Shown here: in pieces, positions 31,436 to 40,421 of the stretch
Layout of the letters: every line of letters starts with the position of its first letter
How positions within the stretch are numbered: position 1 is the first letter of the stretch
Source: Deltaproteobacteria bacterium
GTDB taxonomy: Bacteria > Desulfobacterota > Dissulfuribacteria > Dissulfuribacterales > QOAL01
Assembly (NCBI GenBank): GCA_015489315.1
Contig: WFZZ01000087.1
Location: 1 to 43,034 of the forward strand
DNA: 43,034 nt
Direction: 5' to 3'
Translations under genes and position numbers: made by a program
Notes under the pieces: model-generated
Database searches by the model: none
What the model was told of the DNA's origin: nothing
The model's input: the letters and a program-made list of their open reading frames with translations, nothing else

Positions 31436-32776
31436 ATGGATAATAAATCCTCCTTTCTGGAAACGCTAAATTTGGATCTAAGTCCATATTTGCGGATAAT
31501 TAAAAATAATCAGCCTATTCGTTCATGTGGCATAGTGAAGCAAGTAGTTGGAATGGTCATTGAAGGACAGGGTCCAGGAGTTCCTATCGGAGGAATCTGC
31601 AGGGTTGAGATAGGAGGCCGTGGAACACTTCAGGCAGAGGTTGTCGGATTTAAGAACAACAAAATCCTTTTAATGCCCTTAGGGGATATGAGGGGTATTG
31701 AACCAGGCAGTAAAATTTGGGTTAGTCAGGAAAGGGCTCTAGTAGGAGTTGGAGAGGGTCTTTTAGGAAGGGTTCTTGACGCCACAGGAAGCCCAATTGA
31801 TAACAAGGGTTCTCTCGATACTGAAAATTTTTATCCTCTCTATGCCTTGCCGCTAAATCCAATGGACAGACCCCGGATTGACACCCCTGTTGATGTAGGG
31901 GTTAGGGCCATAAATTCTTGTCTCACCTTGGGAAAGGGTCAAAGAATTGCCATAATGGCAGGGTCAGGTGTTGGAAAAAGTACACTTTTGGGAATGATAG
32001 CAAGGCATACGGCAGCAGATGTAAGCGTCATTGCACTGATCGGTGAGCGCGGAAGGGAACTCAGGGATTTTATTGAAAGGGATTTAGGTCCGGAAGGGCT
32101 TAAAAGATCAGTAGTAGTGGTTGCAACCTCTGACCAGCCACCATTGTTAAGGCTAAGGGGGGCATATCTTGCAACTGCTATTGCTGAATATTTCAGAGAC
32201 CTTGGTCTTGATGTGATACTTATGATGGATTCTATTACAAGGTTCGCCATGGCCCATAGGGAGGTAGGGCTTTCAATAGGTGAGCCTCCCACATCAAGGG
32301 GTTATACCCCGTCGGTCTTTGCAGAACTTCCAAAGCTTCTTGAAAGGGCAGGAAGAAAGGGCGAAAAGGGTAGTATTACAGGAATTTACACTGTTCTTGT
32401 TGAAGGCGATGATATGAACGAGCCCATAGCCGATTCTGTAAGGAGTATTGTTGATGGCCACGTGGTGTTAAGTCGTGATCTTGCACACCAGGGCCATTAT
32501 CCAGCTATTGACATACTTTCAAGCATTAGCAGGATAATGAGAGATATTGCAAGTCCTGAACAGATAGATGCCTATCAAAAAATTATCAAGGTTCTTTCAG
32601 TTTATTCTCGTGCAGAAGATTTAGTCAATCTCGGTGCCTATACGAGGGGAACTAATCCTGACATAGATTTTGCATTAAATAAGATAGAGAATGTCAAGGC
32701 CTTTTTAAGGCAGGACATTGATGAGCCATCAAGTTTGCAGGAAAGTATTCAACTGATGATGGAAATATTTAAATAG
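31436..32776 (+). CDS. fliI: Flagellum-specific ATP synthase FliI
   Basis: GSGVGKSTLLGMIAR Walker A; GERGRELRDFIERDLG; SVFAELPKLLERAGR. Confidence 0.97.
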   Translation: MDNKSSFLETLNLDLSPYLRIIKNNQPIRSCGIVKQVVGMVIEGQGPGVPIGGICRVEIGGRGTLQAEVVGFKNNKILLMPLGDMRGIEPGSKIWVSQERALVGVGEGLLGRVLDATGSPIDNKGSLDTENFYPLYALPLNPMDRPRIDTPVDVGVRAINSCLTLGKGQRIAIMAGSGVGKSTLLGMIARHTAADVSVIALIGERGRELRDFIERDLGPEGLKRSVVVVATSDQPPLLRLRGAYLATAIAEYFRDLGLDVILMMDSITRFAMAHREVGLSIGEPPTSRGYTPSVFAELPKLLERAGRKGEKGSITGIYTVLVEGDDMNEPIADSVRSIVDGHVVLSRDLAHQGHYPAIDILSSISRIMRDIASPEQIDAYQKIIKVLSVYSRAEDLVNLGAYTRGTNPDIDFALNKIENVKAFLRQDIDEPSSLQESIQLMMEIFK

Positions 32777-33229
32777 ATGGCATTTAGATTCCGGTTTGAG
32801 ACCCTTTTGAGGATTAGAAAAAGGATGCTTGAGATGGCTCAAATGGAGTTTGTTAGGGCCATTTCAAAAAGGGATGGGATAAAAAAGGAACTTGAGTTAT
32901 TGGAGAAAAAATTTCTGGAAGAAAAGGGAGAGCTAAATAAAAAGATGGGAGAGGGAATTATGTCATCTGAATTTGTCATAAGGGTCCAGCTCTTAGAAGA
33001 AATGGAAAAGAAAATAAAGCGATTGGATAAAAGATTAAAAAAGGCTGAAATTGATGTTATTAAGGCTCGTGGAAATCTGAAACAAAGGCATACAGATTGC
33101 GAATTAATTGAAAATTTAAGAGAAAGGGCATTAAAGGAATATCTGAAAGAAGAAGATATGAGGCTTCAAAAGGAATTGGATGAGTTAGTATCTTTAGGTG
33201 AAGCACGAACCAGGAGCAGTATAAAATGA
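32777..33229 (+). CDS. fliJ: Flagellar export protein FliJ
   Basis: FRFRFETLLRIRKRMLEMAQ start; charged coiled coil; follows fliI. Confidence 0.85.
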   Translation: MAFRFRFETLLRIRKRMLEMAQMEFVRAISKRDGIKKELELLEKKFLEEKGELNKKMGEGIMSSEFVIRVQLLEEMEKKIKRLDKRLKKAEIDVIKARGNLKQRHTDCELIENLRERALKEYLKEEDMRLQKELDELVSLGEARTRSSIK

Positions 33230-33810
33230 TAAAGAGGTCCTCCTTCAGCAGTTGGGTGAAACTTTTACTCTTTATCGTTACCATCAAGACATTTTTGGTC
33301 GCATGCCTCATTTTTGATCTTTCCCCCTTCGGACATGATGCCCCTGTCCAGGCATCCCAAAAGATGTCAGAAAATAAATATAAAGAGACGTTATCACATT
33401 ATTTTAAGGAAGGATGCTGTCATCCCGAGTTTTTGGCTTATCTCAGGATAGAGATGTCAAATTTAGAGAAAAAGAGACAGGAACTTGATAAAAGGGAAAA
33501 GGATTTAAGTTTTCTAGAAAAGGATATTGAGGAAAAACTCAAAAAGCTGAAAGAACTTCAAAGGAGGCTTGAAGGTCCCGTTAAAAGGAACAAAGCAGAG
33601 GAACAAACAAGGCTTCAACATCTTGCTGGAGTATATAGTTCTATGGATCCTGTAAGGGCTGCCGCACTTCTTGATAAAATGGATGAAAATACTGTTACCA
33701 AGCTTTTTTCCATCATGAAAAGTAAAAAAGTGGCAAGGATACTTGCAAACATGGAACCAGACAAGGCTGCAAGAATTAGTTCATTTTTGTACAATAAAGG
33801 AGAAGAATAA
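33226..33810 (+). CDS. MotE/MgtE N-domain family protein
   Basis: N-terminal TM, coiled coil, C-terminal MDPVRAAALLDKMDENTVTKLFSIMKSKKVARILANMEPDKAARIS. Confidence 0.85.
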   Translation: MIKRSSFSSWVKLLLFIVTIKTFLVACLIFDLSPFGHDAPVQASQKMSENKYKETLSHYFKEGCCHPEFLAYLRIEMSNLEKKRQELDKREKDLSFLEKDIEEKLKKLKELQRRLEGPVKRNKAEEQTRLQHLAGVYSSMDPVRAAALLDKMDENTVTKLFSIMKSKKVARILANMEPDKAARISSFLYNKGEE

Positions 33811-33816
33811 TAGCAT

Positions 33817-34830
33817 TTAGCTTTTATAAAGACCTCTAAGAGTTACTATAAGCGCCTTTAAGGGATGTTTTACAGTATCAATCACGGCCGATGGTTCATA
33901 TCCGCAGTGAACCATGCAGTTTTTACATCTCGGGTCCTTATGGTGTCCATATTTTTCCCAGTCGGTATTTTCAATAAGATCCTTATAAGTTGGAGCGTAT
34001 CCGTCATTTAAAAGATAACATGGCCTTTGCCAGCCAAAGATGTTTCTTGTGGGATTGCCCCAAGGTGTGCATTTATAGTCCTGGTTTCCTGCCAAAAAAT
34101 CTAGATAGAGAATACTGTGATTAAATTTCCACCCTTTCCCTTTTGATCTTTTAAAAATGCCTTTAAATAGTTCAATAGTTGTTTCCCTGTTTAGAAAATT
34201 GTCCTGGGCCTCGGCCTTTTCATAGCTAAAGCCAGCAGATATGGTCATAGCTTCCACGTTCAGGCTGGTCAAAAAATCAAGGAATTTCTCAGCGGATTCA
34301 GGAGTCTCACCATAAAAAAAGGTGGTGTTTGTAGTGACCCTAAAGCCCTTTGAAACCAAGAACTTTATTGCTTCAACAGCCTTATCGAAGGTTCCAGGGG
34401 CATTTACCAAGGCATCATGTCGTTCTCTCAAGCCATCAAGGTGTATGTTAAAGGTCAGATAGGGAGAAGGCGAAAAATCAGAGATTCTCTTTTTTAAAAG
34501 GGTCGAGTTAGTGCAAAGGTAGATAAATTTTTTTCTCTTTATAAGCTCATCAACTATTTTATGGATCTCTGGATGAAGGAGCGGCTCCCCTCCAGGAATA
34601 GATACAACAGGTGCACCACATTCTTCCACAGCCTCAACACATTCACTCACAGACATTCTTTTTTCAAGTATCTCTTTAGGATAGGCGGTCTTGCCACATC
34701 CTTTGCATTTGAGATTACATTTAAAAAGGGGTTCAAGCATTAGCACCAGGGGAAATTTTTTCTCCCCAGTAATCATCTTTTTTGTGATATATGCACCAAG
34801 TCGTGCTTTTTGAATGAACGGAATGGACAT
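33817..34830 (-). CDS. hpnH: Radical SAM adenosyl-hopene transferase HpnH
   Basis: LEPLFKCNLKCKGCGK, VSIPGGEPLLHPEI, FNIHLDG, PCYLLNDGYAPTY, CMVHCGYEPSAV. Confidence 0.93.
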   Translation of the reverse strand: MSIPFIQKARLGAYITKKMITGEKKFPLVLMLEPLFKCNLKCKGCGKTAYPKEILEKRMSVSECVEAVEECGAPVVSIPGGEPLLHPEIHKIVDELIKRKKFIYLCTNSTLLKKRISDFSPSPYLTFNIHLDGLRERHDALVNAPGTFDKAVEAIKFLVSKGFRVTTNTTFFYGETPESAEKFLDFLTSLNVEAMTISAGFSYEKAEAQDNFLNRETTIELFKGIFKRSKGKGWKFNHSILYLDFLAGNQDYKCTPWGNPTRNIFGWQRPCYLLNDGYAPTYKDLIENTDWEKYGHHKDPRCKNCMVHCGYEPSAVIDTVKHPLKALIVTLRGLYKS

Positions 34831-34853
34831 CTTTTCTCCTAAAGTTCTTTAAT

Positions 34854-35681
34854 TTATCCTATGGGGTCGGTAACAGGGTCTTTATTTAACACTTCCGGGT
34901 AAAATCTGGAATCTAAAAATCTTCTTATGGCTGCTTCAAGGTGATCCAAGGGGACAAGGGTGTCAAGACATGGCCCATGCGGCCTTAAATTTACAATGCC
35001 ATATACAGGGAGAGGATATGTATCTTGAATTCCACTTGCAAGGTCCCTTTGACAGGCTACCGCCAATATGAGTTTTGGTCTTCTTTCCTTAACAATCCGC
35101 CTTGCAATTGTTCCACCAGTGGCCACTGCCAGATGGATGTTATATTTATCACTGAGTTCCAGAAGCCCAGCAATGGAGCATTTCCCGCACCTTTTGCAGT
35201 TTCTGACATTGTAGGTGAGTCTGATCTTGCATCTGCTGTTTTGAAGACAATGAGGCATAAGCATAAGAAGCTCATCAGGTTTATAGGTCTTTGCCTCTGA
35301 AAGGACAAGGTCATTATTGACCCTTATAAAAGATGATCGAATTACATTTTTTGAAAGGCCGAATGCCTTTCCAATGAGGGTCATAATGGGCAAAAAGAGC
35401 TTAACAGTGACCCCACGAAGTCGTTTAAAAAAAGGAAGATATTTTCCTGTTGTGGCATTAATAATCAGTCCAAGGCTTGCCCACAAGACAATTAATAGGG
35501 CAAAGGCTATGATTATGCCAGCAATCCATTTTGCAAAGGGATGAATGGCGTCAAAGCCGTAGTAGGGGACCACCCATAAAGATATTAAAAAAAGCCCAAG
35601 CACAATGCTTGAAACTGCCACAAGCCCGAGAAAGATACCCTTTGAAGGATTTTCGTTTTTGTTTACTAAGGCCTTTTTCAT
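34854..35681 (-). CDS. DUF116 domain-containing membrane protein
   Basis: Two N-terminal TM segments; DUF116-like core LMLMPHCLQNSRCKIRLTYNVRNCKRCGKCSI...ATGGTIARRIVKERRPKLILAVACQRDL. Confidence 0.85.
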   Translation of the reverse strand: MKKALVNKNENPSKGIFLGLVAVSSIVLGLFLISLWVVPYYGFDAIHPFAKWIAGIIIAFALLIVLWASLGLIINATTGKYLPFFKRLRGVTVKLFLPIMTLIGKAFGLSKNVIRSSFIRVNNDLVLSEAKTYKPDELLMLMPHCLQNSRCKIRLTYNVRNCKRCGKCSIAGLLELSDKYNIHLAVATGGTIARRIVKERRPKLILAVACQRDLASGIQDTYPLPVYGIVNLRPHGPCLDTLVPLDHLEAAIRRFLDSRFYPEVLNKDPVTDPIG

Positions 35682-35688
35682 GGAAAAA

Positions 35689-36624
35689 TCAGAAATCGGG
35701 GAAATCAGGAAGTTTAAACTGAGTTGTTTCCTGTTTGCCCTTCTGAGAGTTTATAGTGACGTCAAAATTTTGTCTCAAGGTTTGAACTACATCTTGTACT
35801 AAAACTTCTGGAGCAGATGCCCCAGCAGTTATTCCCACAATACTTTTTCCTTCAAACCAGGTGAGGTCAACCTCTGTGGCATCATTGACTAGATAGGCAG
35901 AAAGGCCCTTTGATGCCCCTGTTTCCCGAAGCCTATTGGAATTGGAGCTATTTTTTGACCCTACTACCAATAATATTTCGATTTTATTAGCAAGTTTTCT
36001 AACAGCATCCTGACGGCTCTGGGTTGCATAACAAATATCTTTAAGTTCAGGTCCTTTAAGGTTAGGAAATTTTTCTTTAAGGGCGTCAATAAGATGTCTT
36101 GTATCATCGGTACTTAAAGTTGTCTGGGTAACATAGGCCACCTTTTGGGGATTTCTTACCCTGAGTTTTTTTATATCTTCAAGTGTAGAAATAACCTCTA
36201 CAGGACCTTCAACCCTCCCAAGGGTCCCTTCAACCTCTGGATGGCCATGATGACCAATGATAATGATCTCATGCCCGGCCTTTTGATACCTTTGGGCCTG
36301 ATGATGGACCTTTTTCACCAAGGGGCATGTGGCATCAATGACCTTTAGCCCCTTTTGACTAGCCCTTTCTTCCACTGCCTTTGAAACTCCATGGGCACTA
36401 TAGATGGTGATGGAGTTATCCGGGATTTCGTTAATATCCTCAACAAACTTGGCGCCTTTTTCTGAAAGCTCTCTGATTACATGGGTGTTATGGACAATTT
36501 CATGTAGTACCCAAACCTGATCTTGGTATTTTTCCAGTGCGGTTTCCACAATCTTTATAGCTCGCTTAACTCCAGCACAAAAACCACGGGGTTGTGCAAG
36601 TATTATCTCAAGTTTTCTCTTCAT
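35689..36624 (-). CDS. ispH: 4-hydroxy-3-methylbut-2-enyl diphosphate reductase
   Basis: AQPRGFCAGVKRAIKIVE, HEIVHNTHVIREL, SAHGVSKAV, DATCPLVKKVH, VGSKNSSNSNRL, GASAPEVLV. Confidence 0.97.
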   Translation of the reverse strand: MKRKLEIILAQPRGFCAGVKRAIKIVETALEKYQDQVWVLHEIVHNTHVIRELSEKGAKFVEDINEIPDNSITIYSAHGVSKAVEERASQKGLKVIDATCPLVKKVHHQAQRYQKAGHEIIIIGHHGHPEVEGTLGRVEGPVEVISTLEDIKKLRVRNPQKVAYVTQTTLSTDDTRHLIDALKEKFPNLKGPELKDICYATQSRQDAVRKLANKIEILLVVGSKNSSNSNRLRETGASKGLSAYLVNDATEVDLTWFEGKSIVGITAGASAPEVLVQDVVQTLRQNFDVTINSQKGKQETTQFKLPDFPDF

Positions 36625-36705
36625 GAGGGTTTTTCAGTAGACCTTTCAGCTATTTTCCATAAAATAACTTAATTTTCTTTTATGTCCAACTTTATAAATG
36701 GCCAA

Positions 36706-36735
36706 ATAAAAAGGGGCCCAAGGCCCCTTTTTTCG
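36706..36735. terminator. Bidirectional rho-independent terminator between ispH and the cyd operon
   Basis: AAAAAGGGGCC-CAA-GGCCCCTTTTTT perfect inverted repeat with U-tracts in both directions. Confidence 0.85.
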
Positions 36736-36745
36736 GTTTATTTAT

Positions 36746-36838
36746 TTAAAGGAGCTTGGTCTTTTTTAAAATGGCCTGTGCCCCTTGAAGGGATATCACT
36801 ATGGTAACTATCCAGCAAACTATTAAAACTGCCTGCAT
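36746..36838 (-). CDS. 30-aa single-TM CydX-like small subunit candidate
   Basis: MQAVLIVCWIVTIVISLQGAQAILKKTKLL*, with AAAGGAGG ~6 nt upstream, 11 bp after the cydB stop and before a strong terminator; below the ORF-track length cutoff. Confidence 0.7.
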   Translation of the reverse strand: MQAVLIVCWIVTIVISLQGAQAILKKTKLL

Positions 36839-36849
36839 TTTTTCCTCCT

Positions 36850-37992
36850 TTAATAGTTTTCTGCCTCAGCACTCTCAATTTCTTCCTGACTAAGTTTTTT
36901 AGAGTCCATCTGATACCAAACATATGCAATATAGGCTAGTACCACAGGAATAATGAGTGCAACATAGGTCATTGCAGTAAGTGTATAATGTGAACTTGAT
37001 GCATTATAAATGGTTAGGCTTGATTGAAGGTCAACCTTGGACGGGTAAAATGGGGTATTGTTAAACCCTGCAGTGAAAAAGACTGCAAGCCCAACTAAGA
37101 CTGTTCCAATTCCGGCAAACCATATTCCATTATCTTTATCCTTAAGATAAGTCACATAAACTGCGTAAATGACAAGCCCCAGGCCAACAAGGAGAATTAG
37201 TAGCACATGCGGCATTGAGAACAGGTTTTTGAGATACTTGAATGGAACCTTAATGACCTGGCCGGTTGCAGGGTCAACATGAAAACCGCTCATGGTCAAA
37301 AGCCCACCAACCACTATCAGCAAAAATACCAGTTCGGCAATAAAGTTATGAAAGACAGCATTTTTGGTGCGCCTTCTAAATTCGTCCATACCCGTAAAGT
37401 CAATATTGTTTAAGAGATAAAGGGCACCAAGAACCCTTGCATTGAAGACAAGGAAAAGCCCCAGGCTTATATTGAAGATATTTTGTGCAGCCTCAAGTCC
37501 TCTTAAAGGATTGGTCCATTTTACAAGGTTATATTCGTTTAATACGAAATTGGAGCCTGTAAAAAAGGTGCCTACAGCAGCCCCAATAAGGAGTATTCCA
37601 ATAGCTCCATTTATGAATAAAAAGGCCTCATAGATGGTGGGGCCAAAGAGGTTATCGGGCTTTTTACGGTATTCAAAGCTCACTGCCTGAACAATAAAGG
37701 TAAACAGGATTGAAATCCAAACCCAGTATGCACCGCCAAAGCTTGTTGCATAGAACTTTGGAAAGGCGGCAAAAAGTGCTCCACCAAAAAGCACCAGGGT
37801 TGTGAAAGTAAGCTCCCATTTTCTTCCAATGGAATTTATAATCAATGATTTTTCCGTCTCGTTTTTGCCAAGTTGCCAGATTAGAGTCTGCCCCCCTTGG
37901 ACAAAGGTTAAAAACAGAAAAAGGGAGCCAACTATGGATGCCAAAATCCACCAAAGTTGCTGAAGTATGCTTTGATCAAGGCTGCCAATCAT
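36850..37992 (-). CDS. cydB: Cytochrome bd ubiquinol oxidase subunit II
   Basis: LQQLWWILASIVGSLFLFLTFVQGGQTL; multi-TM; adjacent to cydA. Confidence 0.94.
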   Translation of the reverse strand: MIGSLDQSILQQLWWILASIVGSLFLFLTFVQGGQTLIWQLGKNETEKSLIINSIGRKWELTFTTLVLFGGALFAAFPKFYATSFGGAYWVWISILFTFIVQAVSFEYRKKPDNLFGPTIYEAFLFINGAIGILLIGAAVGTFFTGSNFVLNEYNLVKWTNPLRGLEAAQNIFNISLGLFLVFNARVLGALYLLNNIDFTGMDEFRRRTKNAVFHNFIAELVFLLIVVGGLLTMSGFHVDPATGQVIKVPFKYLKNLFSMPHVLLILLVGLGLVIYAVYVTYLKDKDNGIWFAGIGTVLVGLAVFFTAGFNNTPFYPSKVDLQSSLTIYNASSSHYTLTAMTYVALIIPVVLAYIAYVWYQMDSKKLSQEEIESAEAENY

Positions 37993-39530
37993 TATGCCAC
38001 CTCCTTAGGACCAATTTGAATCTGTTTTAACATTATTTTGACCTCGGCAATGAGGAGAAGCGTAAAGGTTACCAAGAACATGAAAAAGGTAAGCTTTACA
38101 TTGCTGGCTGCTATATCGGTCCTTGCTACTGCAACCGGCAAAAGACCCTGAATTGCCCAGGGTTGCCTTCCAACTTCGGCAACAACCCAGCCAGCCTGCC
38201 CAGCAATAAAGGAAAGGAAAAAGAGGGCAACACCAATGGGATAAAGCCATGTATTTTTCTCTAAGGTATTTTTTATGGTTGATACAAGAAATAGGATAAA
38301 AACTAGGATCATAAGTGATCCAACAATCACCATTATGTGAAATGCATAAAATGTTATGGAAACAGGGGGAACTGCATCCTCAGGTTTTTCAAGATGGCCA
38401 TATCCAAGGTATTCCTTTACCTGGTTAAACTTTTGAAGCGCCATGGAGGCCCTCTGCATGTCCCCTGCCTTTTTTGCCTCTTTGTATTCAGCAAGGAATT
38501 TTACAGCCATCTTACCTTTTTCAAGCATCTCCTTCGCGCCTGTAATGCCCATTTTTTTGTTACCATAAACGAGGTCGTTTATTCCAGGTACATAGCTGCC
38601 AGGGTCCCTATTTGCCAATAGGGATAAAAGGCCTGGCACCTTGAATTCAACTACAAATGGATCTTGAAAGTCTCCGGGCTGTTTCATGCCGTTAATTATT
38701 CCAAAGGCCACAACAGGAGCCTTGGTGGTTCCATCCCAAAGGCCTTCCATTGCAGCAAGTTTCATCGGCTGGTGATGGGCATCAACATATGCTGCTTCAT
38801 CTCCTGTAAATGCAACCATCAAGGAGGCAATCAGTCCAAAAACAGAGGCTACTGCTATGCTTCTTTTGGCCATGAGGACATGGCGTCTTTTGGCCAAGAA
38901 GTAACAGGACACTGCAATAACAAAAAAGGATGAAACTGCAAAACCAGAGGTGGTGGCATGAGAAAATTTACTTATTGCATAAGGAGAAAAGACCACATCA
39001 AAAAAGCTTTTCATCTCAAATCTGGCTGTATCAGGATTAAAGGCCATGCCTGTTGGAAACTGCATCCAACCGTTTGCCACAAGAATCCAGAGCGCGGAAA
39101 GGTTTGAGCCGATTGCTACCATCCAGGTTGAAAGGAGGTGAAAACCCTTGGAAACCCTGTTCCATCCGAAAAACATCACTGCAAAAAAGGTGGCTTCTAG
39201 AAAGAATGCAACAATCCCTTCAATGGCAAGAGGTGCTCCAAAGATATCGCCAACCATCCAGGAATAGTTGGCCCAGTTAGTCCCAAATTCAAATTCGAGG
39301 ATGATACCCGTGGCGACACCAATAGCAAAGTTGATACCAAAAAGCTTCATCCAGAACTTTGTAAGGTTTTTCCACTCCTCATTTCCTGTTTTCACGTAAA
39401 TGGTTTCAAAAAAGGCACAAAGAAAACTCATCCCAAGCGTCAATGGGACAAAAAGCCAGTGATACATTGCAGTTAGAGCAAACTGTGCCCTTGCCCAATT
39501 GACCAAACTTAGATCCATTTGATCAATCAT
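37992..39530 (-). CDS. cydA: Cytochrome bd ubiquinol oxidase subunit I
   Basis: NWARAQFALTAMYHWLFVPLTLGMSF; GWVVAEVGRQPWAIQGLLP. Confidence 0.97.
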   Translation of the reverse strand: MIDQMDLSLVNWARAQFALTAMYHWLFVPLTLGMSFLCAFFETIYVKTGNEEWKNLTKFWMKLFGINFAIGVATGIILEFEFGTNWANYSWMVGDIFGAPLAIEGIVAFFLEATFFAVMFFGWNRVSKGFHLLSTWMVAIGSNLSALWILVANGWMQFPTGMAFNPDTARFEMKSFFDVVFSPYAISKFSHATTSGFAVSSFFVIAVSCYFLAKRRHVLMAKRSIAVASVFGLIASLMVAFTGDEAAYVDAHHQPMKLAAMEGLWDGTTKAPVVAFGIINGMKQPGDFQDPFVVEFKVPGLLSLLANRDPGSYVPGINDLVYGNKKMGITGAKEMLEKGKMAVKFLAEYKEAKKAGDMQRASMALQKFNQVKEYLGYGHLEKPEDAVPPVSITFYAFHIMVIVGSLMILVFILFLVSTIKNTLEKNTWLYPIGVALFFLSFIAGQAGWVVAEVGRQPWAIQGLLPVAVARTDIAASNVKLTFFMFLVTFTLLLIAEVKIMLKQIQIGPKEVA

Positions 39531-39808
39531 AGGTGACCTCCTCTAGAAAAAGAATTTTTCTTATGCCCTGAGGGGCTTTTGGCCTGAAGTGTAAGGACTT
39601 TCATTACGTGCTCTGCCCTTTGTTCATCAGTTTTGAAGTGTTTTTTAAAGATGTCAGGAAAGAAAAAGAATTTGAAAACCAGAAAAATAATTAAGAGCTT
39701 TACGGCAATGATTTTCCAAAGTGTTTTTCCAAGGGTCATGGACTTAAAGCCCTGGATGTAGAATTCAAGGGCACTTTTAGGTAGTGTTTTTATGGAATTC
39801 ATTCCCAT
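39527..39808 (-). CDS. DUF4492 domain-containing membrane protein
   Basis: FYIQGFKSMTLGKTLWKIIAVKLLIIFLVFKFFFFPDIFKKHF; overlaps cydA by 4 bp. Confidence 0.88.
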   Translation of the reverse strand: MGMNSIKTLPKSALEFYIQGFKSMTLGKTLWKIIAVKLLIIFLVFKFFFFPDIFKKHFKTDEQRAEHVMKVLTLQAKSPSGHKKNSFSRGGHL

Positions 39809-39811
39809 TTT

Positions 39812-40237
39812 TTATTGAATGAAAGGATTTGAATTTGGATTTTTGGTAAGTTCTTCAAAGTTGATGCGATCCATAGACTCACGAAGTTGATTTCTTAGGT
39901 CAGACCATACATCATGAATAATACAGCAAGTGCTTATTTCACAGTTTCCAGGCCTTGCTACACAGTCATTCAGGAATATCTCTCCAATAATTGCCTCAAC
40001 TACCTTGAGTAGTGTTATGTTTTTTGGCTCTTCGATAAGAATGAACCCGCCCTTTGGCCCTTGCTTGATTTCAATTACCCTTGCCCTTGCAAGGTCTTGG
40101 GCGATTTTTGATAAAAATTGGGGCGGGATATAGCACTTTTCAGCTATTTCTTTTTTGCTCACAAGGGTTCCCTTTCCCTTGGAAGAAAGATATAAGACGC
40201 ATCTTATAGCATAATCTCCCGCTTTAGTTATTCTCAT
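39812..40237 (-). CDS. Rrf2 family transcriptional regulator with Cys cluster
   Basis: MRITKAGDYAIRCVLYLSSKG...IAEKCYIPPQFLSKIAQDLARA...CVARPGNCEISTCCI. The ORF track starts at a TTG (40249); ATG at 40237 with GGAG is preferred. Confidence 0.92.
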   Translation of the reverse strand: MRITKAGDYAIRCVLYLSSKGKGTLVSKKEIAEKCYIPPQFLSKIAQDLARARVIEIKQGPKGGFILIEEPKNITLLKVVEAIIGEIFLNDCVARPGNCEISTCCIIHDVWSDLRNQLRESMDRINFEELTKNPNSNPFIQ

Positions 40238-40288
40238 AGATATCTCCAAAGATTTTGAATGATTATGGGTGGATCAAAATTGTGATAT

Positions 40289-40317
40289 TTTTTATCTGAT
40301 TACTTTTTAAAAGTCAA
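40289..40317 (-). promoter_or_regulatory. Putative sigma70 promoter for rrf2-DUF4492-cydAB
   Basis: Minus strand TTGACT-N17-TAAAAA upstream of the Rrf2 gene. Confidence 0.35.
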
Positions 40318-40421
40318 GACCAATTTTATAAAAATGATAGTATTTGTCTAATTTAGTTATCTTGTCTTTTAATGGCTTATTGAAGTTTCAAAAAGGTGGT
40401 ATAAGATAGTTAAAAATTAAG

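Noticed and set aside
38664-38933. 89-aa plus-strand ORF inside cydA
   Set aside because: Antisense shadow ORF of a strongly conserved gene. The same reasoning applies to the other short ORFs overlapping ileS, the TPR genes, the fli genes and ispH.
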